Below, in pieces: positions 26,010 to 35,204 of a stretch of 64,000 nucleotides of DNA (positions are counted from its first letter, which is position 1; every line of letters begins with the position of its first letter). The DNA lies in assembly GCF_039542225.1 (NCBI RefSeq), contig NZ_BAABHS010000041.1, positions 1 through 64,000 on the forward strand. The letters run 5' to 3'. The translations under genes and the position numbers were made by a program. The stretch is from Yinghuangia aomiensis (lineage in GTDB: Bacteria; Actinomycetota; Actinomycetes; Streptomycetales; Streptomycetaceae). A model generated the notes under the pieces. That model was not told where the DNA came from. It did no database searches and saw only the letters and a program-made list of their open reading frames with translations.

Positions 26010-27311
26010 TCAGGACGCGCTGAGCAGGAACTTCTTGGCGGTGGAATCCCATGCCCAGAGGCGCGCCGGGATGGCCCCGTGCGGGGCGGCCTGCGCGTAT
26101 GTGGACTTGTCCGCGTAGCCCGGGTCCTGGAACGACCCGAGGGTGAAGCCCGCGTTCTGGAAGGTCTCGTAGGTGAGGTCCTTGCCGGCCTTGTCGGCGA
26201 TGGCCTTGAACAGGGCCAGGTTGCGGCAGGCGACGTTCGGGGCGACCTGGGGTGTCGGGGTTCCGGCCGGGAGGCTCGCCGGGTCGACGGTGAGCTTGCC
26301 CTTGACGTCGGGGTTGGCGGCTTCGATGGTGTTCATGCACTCCTGGTTCGAGGCCTCGGACCACTGGCTGTTCAGGCCGAGCGCGGCTGCGTCGGCCATG
26401 GTGGAGAAGTCGTGGCCGGGGGTGTTGGCGTAGGCCTGGACCTGGAGGAGATCGGTGAACAGCAGCCGCGGCCGGTACTTGGTCTTCTCCAGGACCTGCG
26501 GGAACGAGGCGCCCATGCTGCCGACCACCACGACGGTGTCGGCTCCGGAGGACTGGAACTTCTGGATGAACACCCCGGTCTGCTGGCCCACCGCGGCCGG
26601 GTCCTGGGCGGGGGCGTCGAGGACCGCGGTTTCGACCGGGGTCACCCCGAGCTTCTGGAGCGCCGGTATGACGGTGTCCTTCATCACGGCCTGCTCGTTG
26701 ACGTTCGAGATGACCGCGACCTTCTTGCCCGCCAGGCCGTTGTTGGCGTTGAACAGCGCCATGGCGTCTGCGACTTCGTCGCCTCCGCGCATGTCCGCGA
26801 ACCACGGGGCCTGGGCCTGGGCGTAGCGCTTGGCCGTCAGCTGGCCGCCGATCGCCGCGGTCTTGTTGGTCTGGACGTAGCAGAGCGGCTCGTCGCCGTT
26901 GAAGTTGCCGAGGACGGCGAAGACCTTTTCGTCCTGGGTGAGTTTGACGCAGGTCTCCTGCGCCGCGGCGGGGGAGATGAGGTTGATCTTGCCGAACACC
27001 GGCACGATCTTGCGGCCGTTGATGCCGCCGGCGTCGTTGATCTTCTTGATCAGCGCGTTGTAGGCGGCTTCGTAGTTGCCGTGGTCGATGCTGACGAACG
27101 CCTTGACGCTCTCCAGGTCCGGGTACGTGATACCGATCTTGATGGTGTCCGCCGTGACCCCGGGCGCGGTCTTGGGCGCGGGCGGTGCCGCGGGTCCCGA
27201 GCCGGTGCTCTTGGCGTCGTCCTTCTTCTCCGCGGTGCAGCCGGCGAGGACGAGAGCGCCTACGGCGGCGAGCAGAACAGCGGTGTTCCGTCTGGTGCGG
27301 TGCGGGGCCAT
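26010..27311 (-). CDS. Branched-chain-amino-acid-type ABC transporter substrate-binding lipoprotein
   Basis: A 433-residue extracytoplasmic binding protein of the Leu/Ile/Val type (periplasmic-binding type 1). Lipobox LVLAGC gives a lipidated Cys at about residue 26, followed by a charged and Ala/Pro-rich linker. The folded part begins IKIGITYPDLE, then DAGGINGRKIVPVF near residue 95. Proteins of this type in actinomycetes bind amino acids but also aromatic and other carboxylates, so the substrate is open. Start ATG at 27311. It is followed upstream by the LivHMG and MFS-LivF fusion genes on the same strand (109-bp gap), which supply the rest of the transporter. Confidence 0.92.
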   Translation of the reverse strand: MAPHRTRRNTAVLLAAVGALVLAGCTAEKKDDAKSTGSGPAAPPAPKTAPGVTADTIKIGITYPDLESVKAFVSIDHGNYEAAYNALIKKINDAGGINGRKIVPVFGKINLISPAAAQETCVKLTQDEKVFAVLGNFNGDEPLCYVQTNKTAAIGGQLTAKRYAQAQAPWFADMRGGDEVADAMALFNANNGLAGKKVAVISNVNEQAVMKDTVIPALQKLGVTPVETAVLDAPAQDPAAVGQQTGVFIQKFQSSGADTVVVVGSMGASFPQVLEKTKYRPRLLFTDLLQVQAYANTPGHDFSTMADAAALGLNSQWSEASNQECMNTIEAANPDVKGKLTVDPASLPAGTPTPQVAPNVACRNLALFKAIADKAGKDLTYETFQNAGFTLGSFQDPGYADKSTYAQAAPHGAIPARLWAWDSTAKKFLLSAS

Positions 27312-27420
27312 GGCCGAAGATCCGTTCGTTCGGAGTGGGTATCGGGTGCGGGTGGGACGTGGAGCGGGGCGGAACCGGGTCCGTGGCGGGCGGAGGCGCG
27401 CCCGGACCCGGAGTCGGTGG

Positions 27421-30279
27421 TCAGGCGGGTGAGCCGGCGGCGGCCGCACGGCGGCCGGAAGCGGGACCGGCGCCGCTGCGTTCGATCGCGCGCTCGTCGG
27501 TGCCGAGGTAACTGGCGACGACCTTCGGGTCGTTGCGCACCACATCGGGAGGTCCGGCCGCGATGACGCGCCCGGTTTCCAGGCAGTAGACGCGGTCGCT
27601 GATGCCCATGATCAGCGGCATGTCGTGCTCGATGACCAGCATCGAGGCGCCCATTTCCCGGCGGATCTCCTGGATCAGCGGCCCGAACGCCTCGGTCTCG
27701 CGTTGGGCGACGCCGGCCGTCGGCTCGTCCAGGCACAGCACGCGGGCGTCGAGCGCCAGGAGCCCGGCGAGTTCCACGATGCGCCGGGTGCCGGTGGACA
27801 GATCGCCGATGAAGGCGTCCGCGTAGCGGCCCAGCCCGAGGAAATCGATCAGGTCGTTCGCATCGGAGCGCTTGGCCCGCTCCCGGGCGAAGGTGTGCGG
27901 AAGGTGCAGCGCCGTCGCCACCAGACCGGTGCGGCCGCGTGCCTCCAGGGCGATCTGCACGGTCTCGCGGACCGTCAGCTCCGGGAACAGCGTCGCCGCC
28001 TGGAACGTGCGTCCGAGTCTGAGCCGGGCCCGCGCGGCCGGGGCGGCACGGGAGACGTCGCGGCCGAGCAGTTCGACGCTACCGTCGGCCGGCACGAACC
28101 CGCCGATGGCGTTCATCAGCGTGGACTTGCCCGCGCCGTTGGTGCCGATCAGGCCGACGATCTGGTTCGGGAAGACCTCGATCGAAACGCCGTCGACGGC
28201 CGTACGCCCCCCGAACCGGACCCGGACCTCCGACGTGGCCAGCACCGGCCGGTCGTCCGCCGGCGGCGCGGCGCGTCCGGGACGGGTGAGTGCCTTCGGC
28301 GGCGCCGCGCTCGCCTTGGCCGCGGGGGCGTCCCCGAGGCGCCGGTCCGCCCACGCGAGCAGCGCATCACGCGTGCTGTACCCGATCTGCACCAGGCCGC
28401 CGGGGAAGTACAGCAGCAGGACCAGCAGCCCGAGGCTCGACGTCAGCAAGGGCACCAGCGTGTTGTCGGGGAAGAACGCCGGCAGACCGATGACCCACAG
28501 CGAGCCGAGCACCGAACCCGACACCGAGCCGAGCCCGCCGATGACCACGATGGACACGAGCGTCAGCGAGTCGGAGCTGAGGAAGTACTTGTCCGCGTAC
28601 GGCACCGTCTGCACGGCACCCGCCAGCAGCGCGCCGCCGAGCCCGGCGATTCCGCCGGCGAGCGCGAACGCCCGCAGCTTCACCCGCGCGGCGTTCACGG
28701 TGTAGGCGGCGGCCGAGGCCGGGTTGTCGCGCACTCCGATCGTCGTGCGGCCCACACCCGACGTGCGCAGCCTGGCGACCACCAGAAGCACGAGCACGAG
28801 AACGGCCAGCACCAGGTAGTAGTAGGCGCGTTGGGTGGACACGTCGATGCCGAAGACCGTGCTGCGGGGGAACGACGCGGTGGTGGTGCCCTCGTCGTGG
28901 AACACGTCGCGCCGGTACAGGTACTGCTCCGCGGCCACCGCGAACGCGAAGGTGCTCACCGCGAGCAGGAGACCCCGCACGCGCAGCGCACCCGCGCCCA
29001 CCAATGCCGCGAGCAGCGCCGTGAACAGCGACGCGACCAGGACCGCGGCAGGGAACGTCAGGCCCCGGAAGCTGTAGACGGTGTCGCCGAATTCGAGGTG
29101 CAGCCCCCGGTTCAGCGATGCCGCGGTCAGGGCTCCGAGACCGGCGAACGCCATCTGGCCGAGGGAGAGTTGTCCGGCCCAGCCGGTTAGGATGGTGACC
29201 GACGCCGCGCAGATCGCGTAGCAGAGGATGACCGTGTAGAGCAGGTGCCGGGACGGCTGGGTCACCAGGAGCGGCACCACGACGGCCACCAGGCCGAGGA
29301 ACAGGAGCGTCGCACGCTCCATGTGCCTGACCCACCACACCCCGCGCAGCCGCTCCGGGACCGGCTTGACCTTGGGCGCGAACGAGAACGCCGAGGCCTC
29401 GGTGTCCCGGCCGCGGCTGACCAGGTACACCGCGGCGAGCACGACCACCAGGAACACCGCATCGGTCAGACCGGGCTGGTCGAGCCAGTTGAATTGGATG
29501 AACGACTGCACCAGCCCCAGCAGGACACCCGAGGCGAGCGCGATCGGGAAGGACACCATGCGGGCGATGACCGCGGCCGCCAACGCCCGCAGCAGCGTCG
29601 TCGGCCCCAGTGTGGTGATCTGCGTCAGCGACTTGTTCTGCGCCGAGATCAGGATCAGGCACAGCGTGCCGATCAGTCCGGCCATCGCCCACACGGCGGT
29701 GGACACCGCCTTCGGGCTGATGCCGTTCAGCCGCGCCAGCTCGGGGTTGCCCGCCGACGCCTTGACCGTCTTGCCGAGCACGGTGCGGCCCAGGAAGAGG
29801 GCGAGCAGCGCGGCCGTGAGCGGCACCGCGACGAGGACGCTGAGCTGGGCGCCGGTGATCTGCAGATCGCCGCCGAGTTCCCAGGTGCCCGACCACGGCA
29901 CCGGGTAGGACTCGGTCGGGTAGTCGTCCAGTTCCGGATACGCCGTCACGATGGTGAGCGCGAGCTGCGCGACACCGATCGTCGCGACCAGCACGATGAC
30001 CCGAGGTGCCGCGAACAGCCTTCGCACGACGGCGAGGTCGACGACCGCGCCGAAGAGCGCGCCGACCGCGAGCGCGATGACCAGCGCGATCCAGTACGGG
30101 ACGTGGTACTTGACCGTCAGCAGCGCGAACAGCACCGAGCCGACCAGGCCCATGTTCGCCACCGCGAAGTTGATGACCCGGGTCGAGCGGTGGACCAGCA
30201 CGATGCCCATCGCGAGCAGGCCGATGACCAACCCGGTGACGGCACCGTCGAATAGCAGTTGCAGGGTGGGCATTTCCAT
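27421..30279 (-). CDS. LivH-LivM-LivG fusion: two permeases and one ATPase of a branched-chain-type ABC importer
   Basis: A 952-residue single chain. Residues about 1-300 are a LivH-type permease (LVHRSTRVINFAVANMG near the start, then several hydrophobic segments). Residues about 325-635 are a LivM-type permease (TGWAGQLSLGQMAFAGLGA, later VVIGGLGSVSGSVLG). Residues about 665-930 are a LivG-type ATPase with Walker A GTNGAGKST near 708, signature LSTGTRR near 826 (the usual LSGGQ is altered) and Walker B VLCLDEP near 847. Normally these are three genes. Start ATG at 30279, five bases after the stop of the MFS-LivF gene, so the two are co-translated. Together with the binding protein and the MFS-LivF chain this completes a five-domain importer. 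Confidence 0.93.
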   Translation of the reverse strand: MEMPTLQLLFDGAVTGLVIGLLAMGIVLVHRSTRVINFAVANMGLVGSVLFALLTVKYHVPYWIALVIALAVGALFGAVVDLAVVRRLFAAPRVIVLVATIGVAQLALTIVTAYPELDDYPTESYPVPWSGTWELGGDLQITGAQLSVLVAVPLTAALLALFLGRTVLGKTVKASAGNPELARLNGISPKAVSTAVWAMAGLIGTLCLILISAQNKSLTQITTLGPTTLLRALAAAVIARMVSFPIALASGVLLGLVQSFIQFNWLDQPGLTDAVFLVVVLAAVYLVSRGRDTEASAFSFAPKVKPVPERLRGVWWVRHMERATLLFLGLVAVVVPLLVTQPSRHLLYTVILCYAICAASVTILTGWAGQLSLGQMAFAGLGALTAASLNRGLHLEFGDTVYSFRGLTFPAAVLVASLFTALLAALVGAGALRVRGLLLAVSTFAFAVAAEQYLYRRDVFHDEGTTTASFPRSTVFGIDVSTQRAYYYLVLAVLVLVLLVVARLRTSGVGRTTIGVRDNPASAAAYTVNAARVKLRAFALAGGIAGLGGALLAGAVQTVPYADKYFLSSDSLTLVSIVVIGGLGSVSGSVLGSLWVIGLPAFFPDNTLVPLLTSSLGLLVLLLYFPGGLVQIGYSTRDALLAWADRRLGDAPAAKASAAPPKALTRPGRAAPPADDRPVLATSEVRVRFGGRTAVDGVSIEVFPNQIVGLIGTNGAGKSTLMNAIGGFVPADGSVELLGRDVSRAAPAARARLRLGRTFQAATLFPELTVRETVQIALEARGRTGLVATALHLPHTFARERAKRSDANDLIDFLGLGRYADAFIGDLSTGTRRIVELAGLLALDARVLCLDEPTAGVAQRETEAFGPLIQEIRREMGASMLVIEHDMPLIMGISDRVYCLETGRVIAAGPPDVVRNDPKVVASYLGTDERAIERSGAGPASGRRAAAAGSPA

Positions 30280-30284
30280 GGCCG

Positions 30285-32519
30285 TCAGCCGCCTTCCTTG
30301 CCGAGGAAGACCGCACGAGCGAGGTCGTCGCGCTCGGCGAGTTCGCGGGTCGGCCCGGTGAAGCGGACCTGGCCCTTCTCCAGGAACACCGCGCGGTCCG
30401 CGATCGACAGGGCGATGTTCAGGGACTGCTCGACGACGACGATCGTCAGACCATCGGCCTTGAGCCGCTCGATGATGGCCAGGAGGTCCTGCACGACCAC
30501 CGGCGCGAGACCGAGGGAAAGCTCGTCGATGAGCAGCACTTCGGGGTCGTGCATCAGCACCATCGCGAGGGCGAGCATCTGCTGCTGCCCACCGGACAGC
30601 GACCCGGCCGTCTGCGTCTGCCGGTCCGACAGATCCGGGAAGAGATCGAGGACATGCGCGAATCGGCGTTCCCGATGCGCGGCGTCGCGCCGGATACGGA
30701 AGGCAGCCATTTCCAGGTTCTCGCGGACGGTCATGTCCGGGAACACGCCCTTGCCGCCGGGCAGCAGGTGGATGCCGTAGCGGCCGCGCTGCTCGGGAGC
30801 GACGTAGGTGACGGTGCGTCCGTTGAGGCGGACCACGCCGCGCGACGGCGTGCCCAAGCCGCAGATGACCTTCAGGATGGTCGACTTGCCGGCGCCGTTC
30901 GTGCCCAGCAGAGCCAGCGTCTCGCCGCGGCGTACATCGAACGCCACGTCGAACAGCACCTGGACATGCCCGTACGAGAAGTCGATGTTGTTGACCTGGA
31001 GAACGGGGATGTTGTCCGGATCGTCGGCCTGCCGGTCGCGCTCTTCGAGTTCCTCCCGCAACTCCTGGACGACCATCGAGAGGTCGCCCTTGATGAACGT
31101 CGAACTGCGGACCACCAGATAGCCGCCGATCAACGTGGCCGGGACGCCGACGACGAGCATCGCCACACGCGGGTCGTAGGCGTTGCTGATGAGCGCCGAA
31201 ATCAACGCACCACCGGTTGCCCCGATGAAGAAGATGTAGATCGCGGACAACGCGCTGCCGAGCCCGCGCAGTCGGTACGGCACCACGGAGGAAAGCACCG
31301 GACCGACCATCGCGAACGCCGCCGACATCAGAATCGACGCCGGGATGCCCACCGCTGTGAACGCAATTGCGTTGGGCATGGCCCACTGCACCGGAAGGAA
31401 CACGGCGCACGGGAGAATGAGATACCCGAGCAAGGCCAGCGCACGGGCGGGGTCCCGGCGGTAGAGCCGGTCGTACCGGGGACCGATGAACGGCAGCGCG
31501 ACGAGCATGCTTGCACCGCCGACGGTCCCCAACACCCCGCGCTGGAACGAGGACGCACCGAAGTGGTCCTCCAGCCACAGATTGGTGAGGATGGCACCGG
31601 TGAACAGGCTGAAGCCCATGGCGGCGAACGCCATGATCGTGGTGCGCAGCGAGCGGATGCGCATCAGCCGGGCGAAGGCCGCCTCCACCGAGATGGGCAT
31701 CGGCCGGTCGTCCTCGACCACTTCCCCCAGCACGGACTTCATCTCGTGCTGTCCGCGCTTCGGCTCCGGCAGCCGGAAGGCGCAGAGGGCCACCGCCAAG
31801 GCCGGCAAGCCCAGCAGGAAGAAGGGCCACCGCCACCCGTTCGCCCCGCCGACGAGGGTCGCGACGCCGCCGACGATCAGCGGGCTCAAGGCGCCCGCAA
31901 CGCGCGCCGCGCCGGCATTCACCGCACCGAGGCGGCCGCGGACCCCGATCGGGTAAGTGTCCGCGATCATCGAGCCGTGCACCGGCAAGGTGCTCGACTT
32001 GGCGATGCCCACCCCGAAGCGCGCCAGGAACAGCAGAAACGCGCTCGCCGCCATGCCGCAGGCGAACACCATCGCCGAGAAGGCGACGCCCGCCCAGCCG
32101 ATGACCCGGTTGCGCCGGAACCGGTCGGCCAGCCACCCCATGGGGAGCGCGCCGAGCACCAGGAAGGCGCCGGACGCCGCGGAGATGAAGACGATCGCGC
32201 CGTCGCTCATGCCGAACGCATCGCGGATGTCGGGGGCGAGCACGGACAACGTGGCCGATTCCAGCTCGTCCATGGCCGCCAGAAGTGCCAGCGTCACGAA
32301 CGTCGCCGATCCGCCCGCCGCGAGTCCTTCGCGAAGCGTCAGCTGGGCGTCTCCGACCCCGGGGAGTAGGTCGTCGGCGAAGACGACCTGTCTCTGCGCC
32401 GCGGCTTGATGTGCCTGCCGCTCGGCCTCGGCATCGACGAGGCCTGCGGCCAACCCGGCGGCCGACGCCCCCGCGGTCCGCGCCGACTCGCGCTCGACGG
32501 GGGGCAAAGGCGCGGTCAT
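30285..32519 (-). CDS. MFS transporter fused to a LivF-type ABC ATPase
   Basis: A 744-residue chain. After a polar N-terminal stretch of about 45-65 residues, residues about 70-465 form a major-facilitator domain with GALPMGWLADRFRRNRVIG (the MFS loop 2-3 motif) and about a dozen hydrophobic segments. A charged linker (VVQELREELEERD) leads to a LivF-type ATPase at about 510-744: Walker A GTNGAGKST near 538, LSGGQQQM near 640, Walker B LLIDELSLGL near 660. LivF is the missing second ATPase of the neighbouring LivHMG protein. The MFS half has no known role in Liv transporters. Start uncertain: ATG 32519 is used, GTG 32579 possible; neither has a strong ribosome site. A LacI-type operator lies about 166 bp upstream. 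Confidence 0.88.
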   Translation of the reverse strand: MTAPLPPVERESARTAGASAAGLAAGLVDAEAERQAHQAAAQRQVVFADDLLPGVGDAQLTLREGLAAGGSATFVTLALLAAMDELESATLSVLAPDIRDAFGMSDGAIVFISAASGAFLVLGALPMGWLADRFRRNRVIGWAGVAFSAMVFACGMAASAFLLFLARFGVGIAKSSTLPVHGSMIADTYPIGVRGRLGAVNAGAARVAGALSPLIVGGVATLVGGANGWRWPFFLLGLPALAVALCAFRLPEPKRGQHEMKSVLGEVVEDDRPMPISVEAAFARLMRIRSLRTTIMAFAAMGFSLFTGAILTNLWLEDHFGASSFQRGVLGTVGGASMLVALPFIGPRYDRLYRRDPARALALLGYLILPCAVFLPVQWAMPNAIAFTAVGIPASILMSAAFAMVGPVLSSVVPYRLRGLGSALSAIYIFFIGATGGALISALISNAYDPRVAMLVVGVPATLIGGYLVVRSSTFIKGDLSMVVQELREELEERDRQADDPDNIPVLQVNNIDFSYGHVQVLFDVAFDVRRGETLALLGTNGAGKSTILKVICGLGTPSRGVVRLNGRTVTYVAPEQRGRYGIHLLPGGKGVFPDMTVRENLEMAAFRIRRDAAHRERRFAHVLDLFPDLSDRQTQTAGSLSGGQQQMLALAMVLMHDPEVLLIDELSLGLAPVVVQDLLAIIERLKADGLTIVVVEQSLNIALSIADRAVFLEKGQVRFTGPTRELAERDDLARAVFLGKEGG

Positions 32520-32684
32520 GGGCGCGTCCGCATGTCGCGACGGTGCCTGTCGAGGGATTGGGGCATGGATTTCTCCCACGAGATGAGGGACGGGTGCCAG
32601 GGCGCTCAGGAGTGGCGAGCCGTGGTGTGGAACTGGTACGCCCGCAGGGGGAACCGCCCGGCGAGGCGCCGCGCATGGACGGAG

Positions 32685-32696
32685 TGAATCGTTTCA
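32685..32696. promoter_or_regulatory. LacI-type operator, TGAAWCGWTTCA family (site 2)
   Basis: TGAATCGTTTCA, 166 bp upstream of the ATG of the MFS-LivF gene and so in place to control the Liv-type operon. Same motif as at 39660. Confidence 0.6.
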
Positions 32697-32842
32697 TGCT
32701 CAAGTGCAGGAACTCGACGCACTGTGAACGGGGTTGTGCCGGGAGCGTAGCGACAGGTTCAACCGTCGCGCCAGAGGTCCACTTGCCTTTTTGGGCTCGT
32801 TCTGATCACTGCTGGGGTTCGATCCTGCATCGAACGCCGGAT

Positions 32843-32896
32843 TTGCGTAACCCGTACGTGGCAGACGCGGGCAATGTTTGCGTAACCGATACGCAA
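32843..32896. promoter_or_regulatory. Tandem inverted repeats (TTGCGTA...TACGCAA)
   Basis: TTGCGTAACCGATACGCAA (32878-32896) has perfect seven-base arms around five bases. A degenerate copy with the same left half TTGCGTAACC lies at 32843-32861, 35 bp away. Tandem sites of this kind usually bind a dimeric repressor or activator. No regulator gene is next to it; the target could be either divergent gene. Confidence 0.45.
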
Positions 32897-33095
32897 CCTG
32901 GCGCTGTCAGCGCTGTCAGCGCTGTTCGGGGGATTGGGGAACGGCGACGGGAGATGGGCGGGCACCGGGACCAAGCCCGGGGGCCTGTGGAGGCGCGGAC
33001 CGCGAGCTCGGGCTGCAGCGCGATCTGTGCGCGCCGGCGGCCGGTCCAGGCGCACGGAATCGGAGGGGCGAAGCGTGGGCGGGGGAGAACTGCCT

Positions 33096-33152
<57 letters not shown>

Positions 33153-33386
33153 CCGGCCTCGGTGCCGAGCCGGCGGTCGCACATCATGCCCCGTGCCTGC
33201 ACTGCGCCGAGGGTGCGGCCGCTGTGTCTGTCGCGGTGGGCGGCGCGCCGCGGACCCGCTGTTCGGCGAACGGCGACACGTACGCGGCCGTTGCCGGTAG
33301 GCACCTTTTCGGCCAGGAAACTTGGCGCTCCTCGGTTTTTCGGCTACGCTCGGCGCGCCGATCCGCGGGGGACTCGGGGTCGGATC

Positions 33387-33398
33387 TGAATCGATTCA
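33387..33398. promoter_or_regulatory. LacI-type operator, TGAAWCGWTTCA family (site 3)
   Basis: TGAATCGATTCA, a perfect palindrome, 115 bp before the chosen start of the peptide-type binding lipoprotein gene. Confidence 0.65.
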
Positions 33399-33512
33399 TG
33401 CCATGGTGCTGGCCTCGTGAGGACACGACCCGCTCGCTGGTGCTCTGGTGTGTCGATGTTTCGCACGGCCCACGGCCCTATTCGTTGCTCTTTGATTCCC
33501 CGGCAGGCATTC

Positions 33513-35099
33513 GTGCAGCGTTCCGTTCCGGCCAACGTGCCGCGTTCCAGACGGCTTTCGCCTCTTTCGGTGATCGTTGCCGTGTTGTTGCTCCTCCTCG
33601 CCGGCTGCGATTCCGGCTCGAGGGCTCCGGCCGATCCGTTTGCCACGCCTCGGTCGGGCGGAGTGCTCCGCTTGGCGCTGTCCGCGGACCCGGTCTCACT
33701 CGATCCCTTCACCGCGTCGAACTACGCCGTCGCGTACGGGAATCTCCTCTCGGCCATCTACGATCCGCTGGTTTGGGTCGACCCCTCGACCGGGAGCGTG
33801 CAGGCGCACCTTGCGGAGTCCTTCACCCCGGACGCCACAGCGCGTGTCTGGACGCTGGGCCTGAGGCCCGGTGTTGTCTTCTCCGACGGCACCCCCTTGG
33901 ACGCGGCGGCGGTGAAGGCGAACTGGCAGATGCATGCCGACCCGGCGAGCCACTCGGCTTATGCCCCGGCCGCGGCAGGTCTGAAGCTCACGATCCTCGA
34001 TCCCCTTCACCTTGCCGTGGAACTTCCGGCACCCAACGCGCATTTCAACCGCACCGTGGCCAACGGATTGAGCTACGTTGCGTCACCGCGCGCGCTCGGC
34101 GATCCGAAAGCCCTTGCGGTTAGGCCGGTTGGGGCCGGCCCGTTCGTGCTGGCGGAACACGGTCCGGGCCGCATCGTCTTGCGCAGGAACGCCAGCTACT
34201 GGCAACCGGGCCGTCCTTACCTCGACGAGATCGATGCGCAGGTGGTGCCGACAGACAAGACGGTCCCGGGCGCCATTGCGGACCACACTGTCGATCTCGG
34301 CACGGTAACATCGCCGTTGACCGCCAAGGAGGCAGCGGACCGGCATCTGGGGTTGGTCGATCTGCACCTGAGCGGTGGCCTCATGTTGCTCTTCAACACC
34401 AGACGGCCCCCCTTCGACACCCCCGCAGCGCGGCACGCAATCGCGGACAGCCTCAGCGCCGCCGAGATGGACCGGCGTTTTGCCGGTGGCTTGGGGTCGG
34501 CCGCGCGCGGGATCTTCAGCGACACGTCGCCGTTGGCCAACAATCAGCTCGGCGCCAAGGACGACGACCCCCAGGCGGCCGCCGCGGCCTTCGACATGCT
34601 GACCGCGGGTGGGAAGAAGCCGTTCGACTTCACTTTCCTCACCGTCGGGGGGACCTCGAGTGGGCCGCCGCCCGAAGCCGTCTATATCCAGCAGCAGGTG
34701 CAGCGGTTCCCGAACGTGCACATGAAGATCGAGGTCGTCGACACGGCGACGCTGATCCAGCGCAATGTCTCCGGTGATTTCGACGTCGTCCTCTCCGGCC
34801 TGTGGATGAGTGATCCGGAGCCGGTCCTGTTCGATTTCCTGCGTCCCAGCAGCCCCACGAACATCTCGGGGTACGCGAACCAGGAAGTCACCGACGCGAT
34901 GAACGACGCGCGCTTGCTCGTGCAGATGGATGCCCGCCGGGAGCAATACACCCGGGTCCAAGTGCAGCTCAACAAGGACCTGCCGTTCTGGGTCTACCAG
35001 CAAGCCGCCAACGCGGTGGTGTTCGAGCCGCGTCTCACCGGCATCCAGCCCTTCGCGGACGGCGTGCTCCTCTTCGACCGCATCGGGCTGCGCAAGTAG
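33513..35099 (+). CDS. Peptide/oligosaccharide-type ABC substrate-binding lipoprotein (SBP family 5)
   Basis: A 528-residue extracytoplasmic binding protein of the oligopeptide/nickel/dipeptide type. Signal peptide RRLSPLSVIVAVLLLLLAGC puts the lipid-anchored Cys at residue 32 when translation starts at GTG 33513, which has GGCAGG upstream; starts at 33456 or 33417 would only lengthen the leader. The mature part begins with GGVLRLALSADPVSLDP, typical of the family, and has DGTPLDAAAVKANW near residue 130. No permease or ATPase genes lie beside it, so it must pair with subunits encoded elsewhere, or with a shared set. A LacI-type operator upstream suggests sugar control, fitting members that bind oligosaccharides. 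It is related to the protein at 45208-46815. Confidence 0.9.
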   Translation: MQRSVPANVPRSRRLSPLSVIVAVLLLLLAGCDSGSRAPADPFATPRSGGVLRLALSADPVSLDPFTASNYAVAYGNLLSAIYDPLVWVDPSTGSVQAHLAESFTPDATARVWTLGLRPGVVFSDGTPLDAAAVKANWQMHADPASHSAYAPAAAGLKLTILDPLHLAVELPAPNAHFNRTVANGLSYVASPRALGDPKALAVRPVGAGPFVLAEHGPGRIVLRRNASYWQPGRPYLDEIDAQVVPTDKTVPGAIADHTVDLGTVTSPLTAKEAADRHLGLVDLHLSGGLMLLFNTRRPPFDTPAARHAIADSLSAAEMDRRFAGGLGSAARGIFSDTSPLANNQLGAKDDDPQAAAAAFDMLTAGGKKPFDFTFLTVGGTSSGPPPEAVYIQQQVQRFPNVHMKIEVVDTATLIQRNVSGDFDVVLSGLWMSDPEPVLFDFLRPSSPTNISGYANQEVTDAMNDARLLVQMDARREQYTRVQVQLNKDLPFWVYQQAANAVVFEPRLTGIQPFADGVLLFDRIGLRK

Positions 35100-35156
35100 G
35101 ACTCCCTCTCGGGTCGCAGGGCGGGCAAGCACGGGCGGCGCCTCGGCTGGTGTTAC

Positions 35157-35179
35157 ATAGCTAAGATAGCTAAGTTAGC
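35157..35179. promoter_or_regulatory. Direct/inverted repeat before the P450 gene
   Basis: An AT-rich patch with TAGCTAAG repeated at a nine-base period and a final TTAGC, forming the palindrome GCTAAGTTAGC at 35169-35179. It sits 26 bp before the P450 start. It probably overlaps the promoter and may be an operator for a TetR- or PadR-type regulator. Inference. Confidence 0.45.
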
Positions 35180-35204
35180 CGCGTAAGCGAACGAGGGAGC
35201 AACC

